Of a DNA stretch of 58,965 nt, positions 30,139 to 38,177 are shown in pieces (the first letter of the stretch is position 1; the number at the start of each line of letters is the position of its first letter). Origin of the DNA: Acidimicrobiales bacterium. GTDB lineage: Bacteria > Actinomycetota > Acidimicrobiia > Acidimicrobiales > Acidimicrobilacustridaceae. The notes under the pieces were generated by a model that saw nothing but the letters and a program-made list of their open reading frames with translations, searched no databases and had not been told where the DNA came from. The position numbers and the translations under genes are program-made. The stretch is taken from NCBI GenBank assembly GCA_025455885.1, contig JALOLR010000016.1, positions 34,035 to 92,999 of the forward strand. The letters run 5' to 3'.

Positions 30139-31005
30139 TCACCGGCGGCGCCCGGGTGCGCGCTCGTCGGCGAGCTCGGAGAACGCCGCGATCGCCTCGT
30201 CGGCGGACAGGGTGACCCGGTCGGCGCCCAGCGCGAGCCCGGCGGCCCGGTCGGGCAGTCCGTGGCCTCCGAGGACCACCGGGCACCCGAGGGCCGCCTT
30301 CACGGCCGCGACGGTCATTGCGACGGCCGCGTCGTTGTCGGGACTGGTGGCGTTGATGCCCACCGCCACCAGCCGTTCGGCCTCCTCGGCGGCGTCGATG
30401 AACGACTCGGCCGGGGCGTCGGCGCCGAGGTCGACGACGGTGAACCCCTCGTTGCGCAACAGGTCGGCGGCGAGGGCGACCGGGACGCTGTGGTGGTCGT
30501 TGGGTGGGGCCCCCACCACGATCGAACCGCGGGTGCGGCCCGGACGGACGAAGCGGGGGCCCAGCCGGCCGATGATGCGCAGCATCACCACCGAGGCCCG
30601 GTGCTCCTGGGCCACGGTCACCCGGCCGGCGGCCCACCCCTCGCCGATGGCGGCCATCGCCGGGGACATCACGTCGAGGTAGAGCGAGGTGGGCGCCACT
30701 CCGGCCGACATGGCCTCCTCGAGGATGGCCCACGACCCGGCCTCGTCGCCGGCGAGCAGGCGGGCCTCGAGACGCCGGTGGCGGTCGGTCCGGCGGCGGG
30801 CCGCCGACGTCGCGGGCGGCGCCTCGGCGTCGTTCCCGGCGCGCAGGGCCTCGACGTCGGACTCGCGGACCCGCCACGCGGCACCCGCCTTGGTGGCGGG
30901 GAGCCGGCCCGTGCGCACGTAGCGGTACGCGGTCATGTAGTGCACGCCGAGCCGCTCGGCGGCGTCGTGGAGGCTGAGGTTGGGTGGCTCCTCGTCGCCG
31001 GGCAC
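30139..31005 (-). CDS. B12-binding MerR-like regulator (CarH-like photoreceptor family)
   Basis: A 288-residue regulator. Residues 10-55 form an excisionase/MerR-type DNA-binding domain (LHDAAERLGVHYMTAYRYV). Residues about 75-150 are a four-helix B12-cap domain with Trp124-x9-Glu134-His135, the W-x9-EH signature of CarH light sensors. Residues 160-275 are a Rossmann B12-binding domain with D170-H-H172-x-x-P, in place of the usual E/D-x-H-x-x-G, and a C-terminal GGHG. It converges on the riboswitch operon with only 11 bases between. CarH uses adenosylcobalamin to sense light; a light or B12-state sensor controlling corrinoid or carotenoid genes is the natural guess. Starts at a GTG with GGAG. 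Confidence 0.88.
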   Translation of the reverse strand: MPGDEEPPNLSLHDAAERLGVHYMTAYRYVRTGRLPATKAGAAWRVRESDVEALRAGNDAEAPPATSAARRRTDRHRRLEARLLAGDEAGSWAILEEAMSAGVAPTSLYLDVMSPAMAAIGEGWAAGRVTVAQEHRASVVMLRIIGRLGPRFVRPGRTRGSIVVGAPPNDHHSVPVALAADLLRNEGFTVVDLGADAPAESFIDAAEEAERLVAVGINATSPDNDAAVAMTVAAVKAALGCPVVLGGHGLPDRAAGLALGADRVTLSADEAIAAFSELADERAPGRRR

Positions 31006-31035
31006 GCGCGGGTCTCCGATCGTGGTGAGGCGGCG

Positions 31036-31041
31036 ACGCTA
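31036..31041 (-). promoter_or_regulatory. Putative -10 (TAGCGT) of the CarH-like gene
   Basis: TAGCGT on the minus strand about 30 bases before the GTG at 31005; a short leader with GGAG follows. Confidence 0.4.
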
Positions 31042-31124
31042 CCGCGACGGTCGGGCCCGTTCGCGGGTCGCGCGTCGTCGCGACCTCGTCCCTCCCCGCC
31101 CGCCCGGCGCGCCCGGCGCGCCGA

Positions 31125-31130
31125 TACGGT
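31125..31130 (+). promoter_or_regulatory. Putative leaderless -10 (TACGGT)
   Basis: TACGGT ends 8 bases before the ATG at 31139, with no ribosome site between. Confidence 0.45.
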
Positions 31131-31138
31131 GAGCGGCG

Positions 31139-32086
31139 ATGTCCCCGGATCTGGCTGCCGTGCCTCCCACCCCTCCCGTGAGCTACCGACCCGAGGTCAC
31201 GGCGGCCTTCGAGGCGCTCGCCGAGGGGCTGGCACCGGTGGTGGAGACCCACATGCACGCCGCCTTCCCCGACGACGACTGGATCGCCCTGGCGTCGGCC
31301 AAGCTCGGCAAGCGCCGCGACGTGCTCGTCTCGGTCGTCGACCCCCACTTCCAGCTCGAGGTCATCGCCCGATGGTGGGGCCCGGCCTTCTCGACGACGT
31401 TCGACGAGGACGATCGCGAGGCGGTCACCCGACTGCGCACGGCCCGCAACCACTGGGCGCACCCCGATGTCGCCCACCCCTTCGACGTCGAGTACGCGCT
31501 GGCCGTCCACCAGGACGCCGAGCAGCTCCTGCGGTCCGCCGACTCGCCGCTGGCGCCACGTGTCGACGAGCTCGCCTCCCGCCTGCGGTGGCGCTCGGTG
31601 CGCCGTGCCGCCGACGAGCGGGGCGTCGATCCCGCTCAGGAGCTCGTCGAGCAGTTCGCCGCCCTCGAGCGGGAGCAGGCCGAGCTGCGCCGTCAGCTCG
31701 CCGACGCCCGCGACGCTGCCCGGTCCTACGCCGGGCAGGGCCGCGCCGTGGCCCGCCAGCTCGCCGAGTTGCAGGCCCAGTACGCCGCGGTCGCGGGCCT
31801 CCGCGACGAGTACCTGGCGTTGCGAGGCCAGCTCGGTGCCGAACGCGACGAGCGCGAGGCCAGCTTCGGCGCGACGGCCGAGGGGCGCGCCGAGCTGGCA
31901 GCCACCGAGCGGGCCGTCCGCGACCTCGAGGCCGAGGCCGACGAGCTGCGCCGGGAGCTCGACGCCGCCCGCTCCAGGGTGGAGACGGTCGACCCGGTCG
32001 CCACCGATGCCGGCAAGCGGTGGCTGTGGCTGGTGAGCGCCCTGCTCGTGGTGATGGCCGCCGTCATCGTCCTGCTGGCCCGCTGA
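31139..32086 (+). CDS. Membrane-anchored coiled-coil protein with Swt1-like HEPN domain
   Basis: A 315-residue protein of three parts. Residues 15-135 resemble a Swt1-type HEPN domain, ending in the R-x4-H motif RNHWAH (Arg103, His108) that forms the ribonuclease site in active HEPN proteins. Residues 160-285 are a long Glu/Arg/Ala-rich coiled coil. Residues 292-314 form one C-terminal membrane helix. HEPN domains are frequent in toxin and phage-defence proteins. No partner antitoxin or nuclease is adjacent, so its role is open. The HEPN call rests on my pattern reading. Confidence 0.68.
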   Translation: MSPDLAAVPPTPPVSYRPEVTAAFEALAEGLAPVVETHMHAAFPDDDWIALASAKLGKRRDVLVSVVDPHFQLEVIARWWGPAFSTTFDEDDREAVTRLRTARNHWAHPDVAHPFDVEYALAVHQDAEQLLRSADSPLAPRVDELASRLRWRSVRRAADERGVDPAQELVEQFAALEREQAELRRQLADARDAARSYAGQGRAVARQLAELQAQYAAVAGLRDEYLALRGQLGAERDEREASFGATAEGRAELAATERAVRDLEAEADELRRELDAARSRVETVDPVATDAGKRWLWLVSALLVVMAAVIVLLAR

Positions 32087-32134
32087 GGCGAACCCCGCCC
32101 GCTCACGCGACGGCGGGGGAGCGGCCTGCGACGC

Positions 32135-33154
32135 CTATGGGCGGCCGGCGGCCCGCTGGACCAGCTGTCCGACGATCGCCGTCTTCGCGGCCAGCTCGGC
32201 CTCGTCGAGCACGCCGGCTCGATGGAGGTCGATGAGCTTGGACAGCAGGTCGGCTTCGTCGAGGGTGGCGACGGGCGCGGTCGGGGCCGGCTCGAACGCG
32301 GAGGTCGTCGCCGGCGAGGAGGGGAGCTCGGGTGTCGACGGCTCCGGGTACCCCGGGTCGGCGGCAGCCGCGAGGTCCTTCGTGGCGAGGACGATCCGGC
32401 GGATCTCGTCGGCCTCCTCGGGTCGCAGACCCTTCATCACGAGGTCGGTGCCGGTGCGACACTCGATGGTCACGCTGGCCCCGGTGAGGCGGCGAGCGGT
32501 GGTCACCGTCGTCACGTCCCGCATGGACACGCGCTGGCGCAGCCGTCCGTGGCGGTCACGGTGCTCGAGGCGCTCGGCGAACACGAGGAGGTTCTCACCC
32601 CTCGGGTCCGGGTGCCCGCCGGCGAGGGGCCGCAGCTCGAACAACGGCCGGGGAGTGCTCTGGGCGGTGCTCCGCGATGCGGCGTACGCCGACGAGACCG
32701 CCGCCGCGGGCCCGCCGGTCGGGACGACCGGGGGGGTGCCCGTGCTCGACGGGTGGAGGTCGACGACCTCGTCGGGCGCAGGGGCCGAGGGGACGGCGAC
32801 GAGCGCGGGTCGAGGGGGTGCCGGCGCGGGCGGGGTGGGCGGGACGGGCACGGGGGGTGGGGCCGTCACGGTCGGTGCCGCCGCAGCCTCGGCATCGCGC
32901 TCGTCGATCAGCAGCGCCACCGCTTTGGCCGCCGCCGCCATCCGGTTCGGCGCCTGAGCTCTGGCGTCCTCCATCGACGCCCTCAGGCGGGCCTGGATCT
33001 GAGCGTCGAGCCCCACGGCGTCGTTCTCGTCGCCGTAGCCCTCCTCACCGACCGGACCGCCGTACAGCAGGTCGTCGACGTCGGCCAGTGCGTCGAACGG
33101 CGCGTCGTACGACGCGTCGGGGTGCGGCGTGCGGTCTGGCGATGGATCGGGCAC
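32135..33154 (-). CDS. SHOCT-domain protein with PH-like segment
   Basis: A 339-residue protein with an acidic N-terminal region, a long Pro/Ala-rich disordered middle (residues 95-165), a beta-rich segment (RGENLLVFAERLEHRDRHGR... TGTDLVMKGL), which looks like a bacterial PH-type domain, and a C-terminal SHOCT motif (LLSKLIDLHRAGVLDEAEL). SHOCT modules are oligomerisation elements at the ends of many bacterial proteins. No membrane helix or signal is present. The start is a GTG. Function unknown; it stands alone between genes on the other strand. Confidence 0.72.
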   Translation of the reverse strand: MPDPSPDRTPHPDASYDAPFDALADVDDLLYGGPVGEEGYGDENDAVGLDAQIQARLRASMEDARAQAPNRMAAAAKAVALLIDERDAEAAAAPTVTAPPPVPVPPTPPAPAPPRPALVAVPSAPAPDEVVDLHPSSTGTPPVVPTGGPAAAVSSAYAASRSTAQSTPRPLFELRPLAGGHPDPRGENLLVFAERLEHRDRHGRLRQRVSMRDVTTVTTARRLTGASVTIECRTGTDLVMKGLRPEEADEIRRIVLATKDLAAAADPGYPEPSTPELPSSPATTSAFEPAPTAPVATLDEADLLSKLIDLHRAGVLDEAELAAKTAIVGQLVQRAAGRP

Positions 33155-33221
33155 GCTTGTTCATCGGCGTGCCGACGCCGACGATTGAGCCCGAAGTCCG
33201 TCCAGCCCGCCCGGAGCACCG

Positions 33222-33485
33222 ATGCCCACCTCCCCCGATCCCGTCACCCCCGAGCGTCCCGAGGACGAGGGCCTGTCCGAGCCGGAGCTCCCGGAGGTCG
33301 ACGTCGAGGGGGCTCGTCTCCTGGCCAACGAGGCCCGGGTCCGGCTCCACGCCGACGGCTTCACCGACTCCGAGATCGACGCCTGGGTGCGGGTCTACTT
33401 CGAGCAGGGCCACGACGGCGACGTCGACGGCCTGCTGGCCTTCATCGAGACCGAGCAGGCGGCCGGGCGCAGTCCTCGCGCCTGA
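33222..33485 (+). CDS. Small acidic protein of unknown function
   Basis: An 87-residue protein, acidic, with a Pro/Glu-rich first third and a helical rest (LLANEARVRLHADGFTDSEI... VRVYFEQGHDGDVDGLLAFI). The second part looks like a small helical bundle. A CGGAG site lies 5 bases before the ATG. It converges with bioD with 9 bases between. I do not recognise the family. Confidence 0.6.
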   Translation: MPTSPDPVTPERPEDEGLSEPELPEVDVEGARLLANEARVRLHADGFTDSEIDAWVRVYFEQGHDGDVDGLLAFIETEQAAGRSPRA

Positions 33486-33494
33486 ACGCCGCGA

Positions 33495-34142
33495 TCAGCG
33501 GGGCGTGGCGGGCCGGAAGCGGGCGACCAGCGCCGGGAGGGCGACGAGCACCTCGACGTCGAGGTGCTCGTCCAACCACGCCTGGTTGCGTCGGTGCAAC
33601 TCGTCGGCGCGGTCGAACCGGTTGAGGAACACCAGCGGCGTCGCCACGTGGGCGCCCCGGTCGAGGGCCTCGAGGCTCAGGCGGACGGCGTTGATGGTGC
33701 CGAGTCCCGCATCGGACACCAGCACCACCACGTCGGGCTGGAGCTCCTCGACGAGCGTCACCGCATCGCCGTCGACGGCGTGGGGTGACCGCACCCCGCC
33801 GGCGGTCTCGACCAGGCCGAGGTCGGGTGCCGGCACCGGCCACACGGTCTCGGCGACGAGGTCGGCGATCGTGAACGACGGTCGCCCGAGAGCGTCGGCG
33901 GCCATCGGCGGGGCCATCGGCACGGGGTACCAGCGGTGTCGGGGGCACACGTCGCCCGGGTCCTCGCCCGTGGCCCGGGCCAGTTCGTGGGCGTCGGTCG
34001 TCCGGTCGTCGGGGTCGAACGACTGCGCCGGCTTGCGGGCGGCCACGTCGAGACCGTTGGCCCGCAGCTCGCGCAACAGGTGCGAACCCACCCAGGTCTT
34101 GCCCACCTCGGTGCCGGTCCCGGCCACGACGACCGTCCTCAC
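33495..34142 (-). CDS. bioD: Dethiobiotin synthase BioD
   Basis: A 215-residue P-loop ATPase with GTGTEVGKTWVG at the N-terminus, KPAQSFD in place of the usual KPVQTG-type substrate loop, and VETAGGVRSP, which corresponds to the EGAGG substrate loop. It closes the ureido ring of dethiobiotin from DAPA, CO2 and ATP. The GTG at 34142 overlaps the bioF stop by 4 bases, and this gives normal family length; last gene of the ABC1-bioA-bioF-bioD operon. bioB, the final step, is not in the window. Confidence 0.92.
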   Translation of the reverse strand: MRTVVVAGTGTEVGKTWVGSHLLRELRANGLDVAARKPAQSFDPDDRTTDAHELARATGEDPGDVCPRHRWYPVPMAPPMAADALGRPSFTIADLVAETVWPVPAPDLGLVETAGGVRSPHAVDGDAVTLVEELQPDVVVLVSDAGLGTINAVRLSLEALDRGAHVATPLVFLNRFDRADELHRRNQAWLDEHLDVEVLVALPALVARFRPATPR

Positions 34143-35308
34143 CGGCTCGCCCCCCGTGCGCACCCGATGCGGTCGAGGCCGGCCAGCAGGCGGTCGAGCT
34201 GGGCGTCGGTGTGGGCCGCCGAGAGGGCGATCCGCAGCCGCGAGGTCCCGGGCGCGACCGTCGGCGGTCTGATGGCCGGCACCAGGAGCCCGTCGGCGAG
34301 CAGCCGGTCGGCGGCGTCGACGGCGACCCGCTCGTCGCCGAGGAGGATCGGCACGACGGGCGTGCGATGGCCGGGTGCCAGCCGCTCGACGTGGGCCCGC
34401 AGGCGCTGTCGTAGGAGGTCGCCCTCGTCGGAGGTGACGACGCCCACGGCGGCCAGCGCGGCGGCCGCGTCGGCCGGGCTGGCCGCCGTGGTGAAGATGT
34501 AGGAGCGGGCCCGGTTGACCAGCAGGTCGGTGAAACGGCGGGGTCCGGCGACGAACCCCCCGAGGGCGCCCAGGGTCTTCGAGAGGGTGCCGACGGTCAG
34601 CACCACCGGGGCGATGTCGGCCGGAGGGGGCTCCTGGAGCACGGCGTGGGCCTCGTCGAGGACCAGCAGCGCCCCGTGGTGATGGCAGCGCTCACCGAGC
34701 CCCGCGACGTCGGCCACGTCGCCGTCCATGGAGAAGGCGACGTCGCTGACGACGACCTGACGGCGGGCGCCGGGTTCGGACAGGATCGCCTCGAGGGCCT
34801 CGAGGTCGCGGTGGGGGTAGACCCGCACCTCGGCGCCGTTGGCCCGGGCCAGGCGGCAGCCGTCGATGATGGACGCGTGGTTGAGCTCGTCCGAGCAGAT
34901 CCGCACCCCCGGCCCGCCGAGGCTCGACAGCACGCCCAGGTTGGCGGCGAACCCGGTGGGGAACACCACGGCCCGCTCGGTGCCCCGCCAGGTGGCCAGG
35001 GCGTCCTCGAGGTCGTGGTGCACCGGGCGGGACCCGACGATCAGCCGAGCGGCTCCCGATCCGGCTCCCCAGCGTTCGATTGCGGCGACGGCGGCGGCGG
35101 TGACGGAGGGGTGCTGGGAGAGCCCGAGGTAGTCGTTCGAGGCGAACGACACCACCTCGGCCCCGGACGCGGTGAGCACCCCGGTGGGCCCGGCGGCGTC
35201 GAAGGCCCGGGGGGCCCGCCACCGCCCGGCGGCCCGCGTGGCCTCGTTCTCGGCGTCGGCCCAGCGGGTCCAGGTGCCTCCGTCGTTCCTCTCGCCGTCG
35301 CCGCTCAC
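34139..35308 (-). CDS. bioF: 8-amino-7-oxononanoate synthase BioF
   Basis: A 389-residue PLP enzyme of the alpha-oxoamine synthase family. It shows FASNDYLGLSQHP near the start, GSGAARLIVGS, DELNHASIIDG, LVLDEAHA and the PLP lysine in GTLSKTLGALGG. It joins pimeloyl-ACP or -CoA with alanine to give 8-amino-7-oxononanoate. The GTG at 35308 overlaps the bioA stop and the stop overlaps the bioD start. The sequence after DEAHA (VLQEPPPADI) is shorter than the usual GxxG loop. Confidence 0.93.
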   Translation of the reverse strand: MSGDGERNDGGTWTRWADAENEATRAAGRWRAPRAFDAAGPTGVLTASGAEVVSFASNDYLGLSQHPSVTAAAVAAIERWGAGSGAARLIVGSRPVHHDLEDALATWRGTERAVVFPTGFAANLGVLSSLGGPGVRICSDELNHASIIDGCRLARANGAEVRVYPHRDLEALEAILSEPGARRQVVVSDVAFSMDGDVADVAGLGERCHHHGALLVLDEAHAVLQEPPPADIAPVVLTVGTLSKTLGALGGFVAGPRRFTDLLVNRARSYIFTTAASPADAAAALAAVGVVTSDEGDLLRQRLRAHVERLAPGHRTPVVPILLGDERVAVDAADRLLADGLLVPAIRPPTVAPGTSRLRIALSAAHTDAQLDRLLAGLDRIGCARGASR

Positions 35309-36609
35309 GTCGCCGCCGTGACGACGACCTCGTCGAGCGCCTCGCCGAGGACGGCGACGATGCGGTCGATCTCCTCGGCGGTCGACGTGAGGATGGGCAT
35401 GATCACCACCACGTCGCCGAGGGGGCGCAGCAGCACGCCTCGGCGCACCGCCGCGGCGCACACCCTCCGCCCCCACCGCAGGCCCTCGCGGGGTGGGGCG
35501 AGCTCGACGCCGACCATCAGCCCGGACCGGCGCACCGCCCGCACCTCCGGGCGTCCGGCCACCAGGACGTCGAGGGCTGCGCCGAGTTGCGCGCCCCGCT
35601 CCCGCACGTTGGCCAGCACCCTCCACTCGTCGAGCAGCGCCAGGTGGCGGAGGGCGATCGCCGCCGCCAGGGCGTTCCCCGAGAACGAGTGCCCGTGGTA
35701 GAGCGTCCGCTCGCCCAGGTCGGGGCCGAGGAAGGCGTCGTACACCCGACCGCTGGCCACGGTGGCGGCCATGGGGAGGTAGCCCCCGGTGAGGCCCTTG
35801 CCGATCGTCATGAGGTCGGGCTGGAGGCCGCACTGCTCGGAGGCGAAGAGCGTGCCGGTGCGGCCGAACCCGGTGGCCACCTCGTCGGCCAGCACGAGCA
35901 CGTCGTGGTCGGCGCACGCCGCGGCGAGGCGGCGAACCGACGCCGGGTCGGTGAGCTCCATGCCCGCCGCGCCCTGCACGAGGGGTTCGACGACGACGGC
36001 GGCGAGCTCGGCGGCGTGGTGCGCGACCATCGCCACGGCGGTGTCGGCCCAGTCAGGGTCGTCGTACCCGGGCGCCCGCAGGACCCCGAAGCGCAGCGGG
36101 TCGAACACGTCGGTGCCGAAGCCGCCTGCGCCGAGGGAGATCGCCCCGATCGTGTCGCCGTGGTAGGCGCCGCCGAGGGCGAGGTATCGGGTGCGCCCGG
36201 TGATCCCCTGGTTGGTCCAGAACTGGAAGGCGATCTTGAGGGCCTGCTCGACGGCGGCGGCCCCGTCGGACGCGAACAGGAAGTGAGGGTCGCGGACCGG
36301 GACCACGGCGGCGAGCGCCTCGGCGAGCTCGACGGTCGTGCGGTTCCCGTTGCCGAGGAGGGTGGAGTGGGCGACCAGGTCGATCTGGGTGCGCAGGGCG
36401 TCGTCGAGCTCGGGGACCCGGTGGCCGAGGGTCGTCACCCACAACGAGCTGATGGCGTCGAGGTAGCGGCGGCCGTCGACGTCGATCAGCTCGCGTCCCT
36501 CGGCGGCGGCCACGACGATGGGGGCGTTGTCGGCGTAGCACGCCATCTGCGTGAAGCCGTGCCAGACGACGGCGGCGTCGCGCCGGACCCACTCGTCGCG
36601 GGTGCTCAC
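35305..36609 (-). CDS. bioA: Adenosylmethionine-8-amino-7-oxononanoate transaminase BioA
   Basis: A 434-residue class III aminotransferase. It has HGFTQM near the start (substrate contact typical of BioA), ISSLWVTTLGH, GSDGAAAVEQALKIA-like PLP-phosphate region, YHGDTIGA, the Asp in LADEVATGFGR, and the PLP lysine in TIGKGLTGGYLP. It uses SAM as amino donor to make 7,8-diaminopelargonate. The start GTG overlaps the stop of the upstream ABC1-kinase gene. Confidence 0.93.
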   Translation of the reverse strand: MSTRDEWVRRDAAVVWHGFTQMACYADNAPIVVAAAEGRELIDVDGRRYLDAISSLWVTTLGHRVPELDDALRTQIDLVAHSTLLGNGNRTTVELAEALAAVVPVRDPHFLFASDGAAAVEQALKIAFQFWTNQGITGRTRYLALGGAYHGDTIGAISLGAGGFGTDVFDPLRFGVLRAPGYDDPDWADTAVAMVAHHAAELAAVVVEPLVQGAAGMELTDPASVRRLAAACADHDVLVLADEVATGFGRTGTLFASEQCGLQPDLMTIGKGLTGGYLPMAATVASGRVYDAFLGPDLGERTLYHGHSFSGNALAAAIALRHLALLDEWRVLANVRERGAQLGAALDVLVAGRPEVRAVRRSGLMVGVELAPPREGLRWGRRVCAAAVRRGVLLRPLGDVVVIMPILTSTAEEIDRIVAVLGEALDEVVVTAAT

Positions 36610-38084
36610 GCGCCCACCGACTCGACCCGGGCGCGCTCGCCGCGCCAGCGCTCGATCGCCTCACCCATCGGTGTCGACGGCGGCCCGGCGACGAACGGCC
36701 AGATCTCCTCGGCCAGCCGTCGCCAGTTCCCCGTGGCCCGCAGGTCGCCGAACAGGGCGTAGAGGCCGAGGCTGATGCGCTGGATGACCACGAAGCTCGG
36801 CGGCAGGTTGGCCGCCTTCTGCATGACGGCGTAGGGCCCGCTCGTGTCGAAGAAGCGTCGCACCGTCTCCGAGGCGTACTCGGGGGTGATGGTGTAGTCG
36901 CCGTCCTCGGCGACGAACTCGTAGAAGTGCCCGAGGTAGTCGACCACCTCGTCGTCGGTGACCGGGAGGCCCGGAGGCAACAGCCCGAGGCGCTCGACGC
37001 TGGCCCGGAACGCCGCCGCGTCGTGGTCCACGACCATGTGCACGATGAGCTCGGCGAACTCGTCGAGCTCGGCCTGGGTGAAGTGCTTCACGAGCCCGAA
37101 GTCGAGGAACGTCACCTGCCCCCCGGGGCGGAAGAGGTAGTTGCCGGGGTGGGGGTCGCCGTTGAAGGCGGCCGAGCGGTAGAGGCTTCCGAAGGCGAAC
37201 CGGTAGAGGGTCTCCGCGGCGAGGTCCTTCTCCTCCTGGGGCCAGGTGAGCAGCTCGGAGAAGCGCGCCCCCTCGGCGAGCTCGGTGACGAGGACCCCCC
37301 GGCTCGACAGCTCGTGGACGACGGCGGGCACGTGGATGGTGGGGTGACCGTCGTAGAGGTCGGCGAAGAGCTGCTGGTTGCGAGCCTCGAGCTCGTAGTC
37401 GAGCTCCTCGAGGAGGCGGTCGCGCAGCTCGGCGACCAGGGCCCGGTGGTCGAGGCCGGGGAACAGCTGGCCGAGGCCGGCGAAGATGAGCCCGGCGTTG
37501 TCGAGGTCGGCGGCGACCGCCTCGGCGACGCCGGGGTACTGCACCTTCACCGCCACGGCGTCGCCGTCGTGGGTGATGGCCCGGTGCACCTGGCCGATCG
37601 AGGCCGAGGCGATCGGCGTCGGGTCCCACTCCGCGAAGACGACGTCGGGGGGTGCGCCGAGCTCCCGTTCGATCGTGGCTGCGGCCAGCTCGGCGCTCAT
37701 CGGCGGGGCGTCGTGTTGGAGCTCGGCGAGCACGGCGCGCACGTGCTCGGGCAGCCCCTGGTCGAGGTAGCTCGCCATCTGCCCGATCTTCATCATGGCG
37801 CCCTTCATCTGCCCCAGCGCCTCGACCACCTGCTCGGCGGTCCTGAGCTCGAATGCCGTGTCGAGCTCCCGGCGCCGTCCGGCGTCGACGAAGGCGCGTC
37901 GGGCCCGATGGGTGGCGTAGGAGGCACCCGTCCTGGCGCCGAGCGCGGCCAGCCGGGCCGTGCGGGCCGATTGGCCGCGGTGGGCGACGACCCGTTCGGT
38001 CCGACGGCGACGGGCCGCGAGGCCGCCGGCCAGGCCCAACGCCGCCGCGGTGAGGAGGAGGGCGACGGGGACGCGGCGGCTCAC
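36606..38084 (-). CDS. ABC1/UbiB-family atypical protein-kinase-like ATPase
   Basis: A 492-residue protein with an N-terminal hydrophobic segment (residues 5-22) and a UbiB kinase-like domain: the family-specific KIGQMAS motif, SIGQVHRA, VAVKVQYPG with the Lys of the ATP site, GDPHPGNYLF in the catalytic loop and FLDFGLVKHF for metal binding. UbiB/ABC1 proteins support isoprenoid-quinone and lipid handling; some are ATPases. It starts at a GTG 8 bases after TAGGCT (leaderless) and heads the biotin operon by a 4-base overlap. Why it leads biotin genes is not known. Confidence 0.9.
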   Translation of the reverse strand: MSRRVPVALLLTAAALGLAGGLAARRRRTERVVAHRGQSARTARLAALGARTGASYATHRARRAFVDAGRRRELDTAFELRTAEQVVEALGQMKGAMMKIGQMASYLDQGLPEHVRAVLAELQHDAPPMSAELAAATIERELGAPPDVVFAEWDPTPIASASIGQVHRAITHDGDAVAVKVQYPGVAEAVAADLDNAGLIFAGLGQLFPGLDHRALVAELRDRLLEELDYELEARNQQLFADLYDGHPTIHVPAVVHELSSRGVLVTELAEGARFSELLTWPQEEKDLAAETLYRFAFGSLYRSAAFNGDPHPGNYLFRPGGQVTFLDFGLVKHFTQAELDEFAELIVHMVVDHDAAAFRASVERLGLLPPGLPVTDDEVVDYLGHFYEFVAEDGDYTITPEYASETVRRFFDTSGPYAVMQKAANLPPSFVVIQRISLGLYALFGDLRATGNWRRLAEEIWPFVAGPPSTPMGEAIERWRGERARVESVGA

Positions 38085-38092
38085 GGAGCCCG

Positions 38093-38098
38093 AGCCTA
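38093..38098 (-). promoter_or_regulatory. Putative leaderless -10 (TAGGCT) of the biotin operon
   Basis: TAGGCT on the minus strand, 8 bases before the GTG at 38084. Confidence 0.5.
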
Positions 38099-38164
38099 CG
38101 GGTCGCCGCGTCACCCTCCCCACTCGGAACGGCGGGGGTTCCCCGCTCGCCGTGCACGACCGAC

Positions 38165-38170
38165 CAGACT
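38165..38170 (+). promoter_or_regulatory. Putative leaderless -10 (CAGACT)
   Basis: CAGACT ends 7 bases before the GTG at 38178; divergent from the promoter of the biotin operon. Confidence 0.4.
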
Positions 38171-38177
38171 CCACCCT

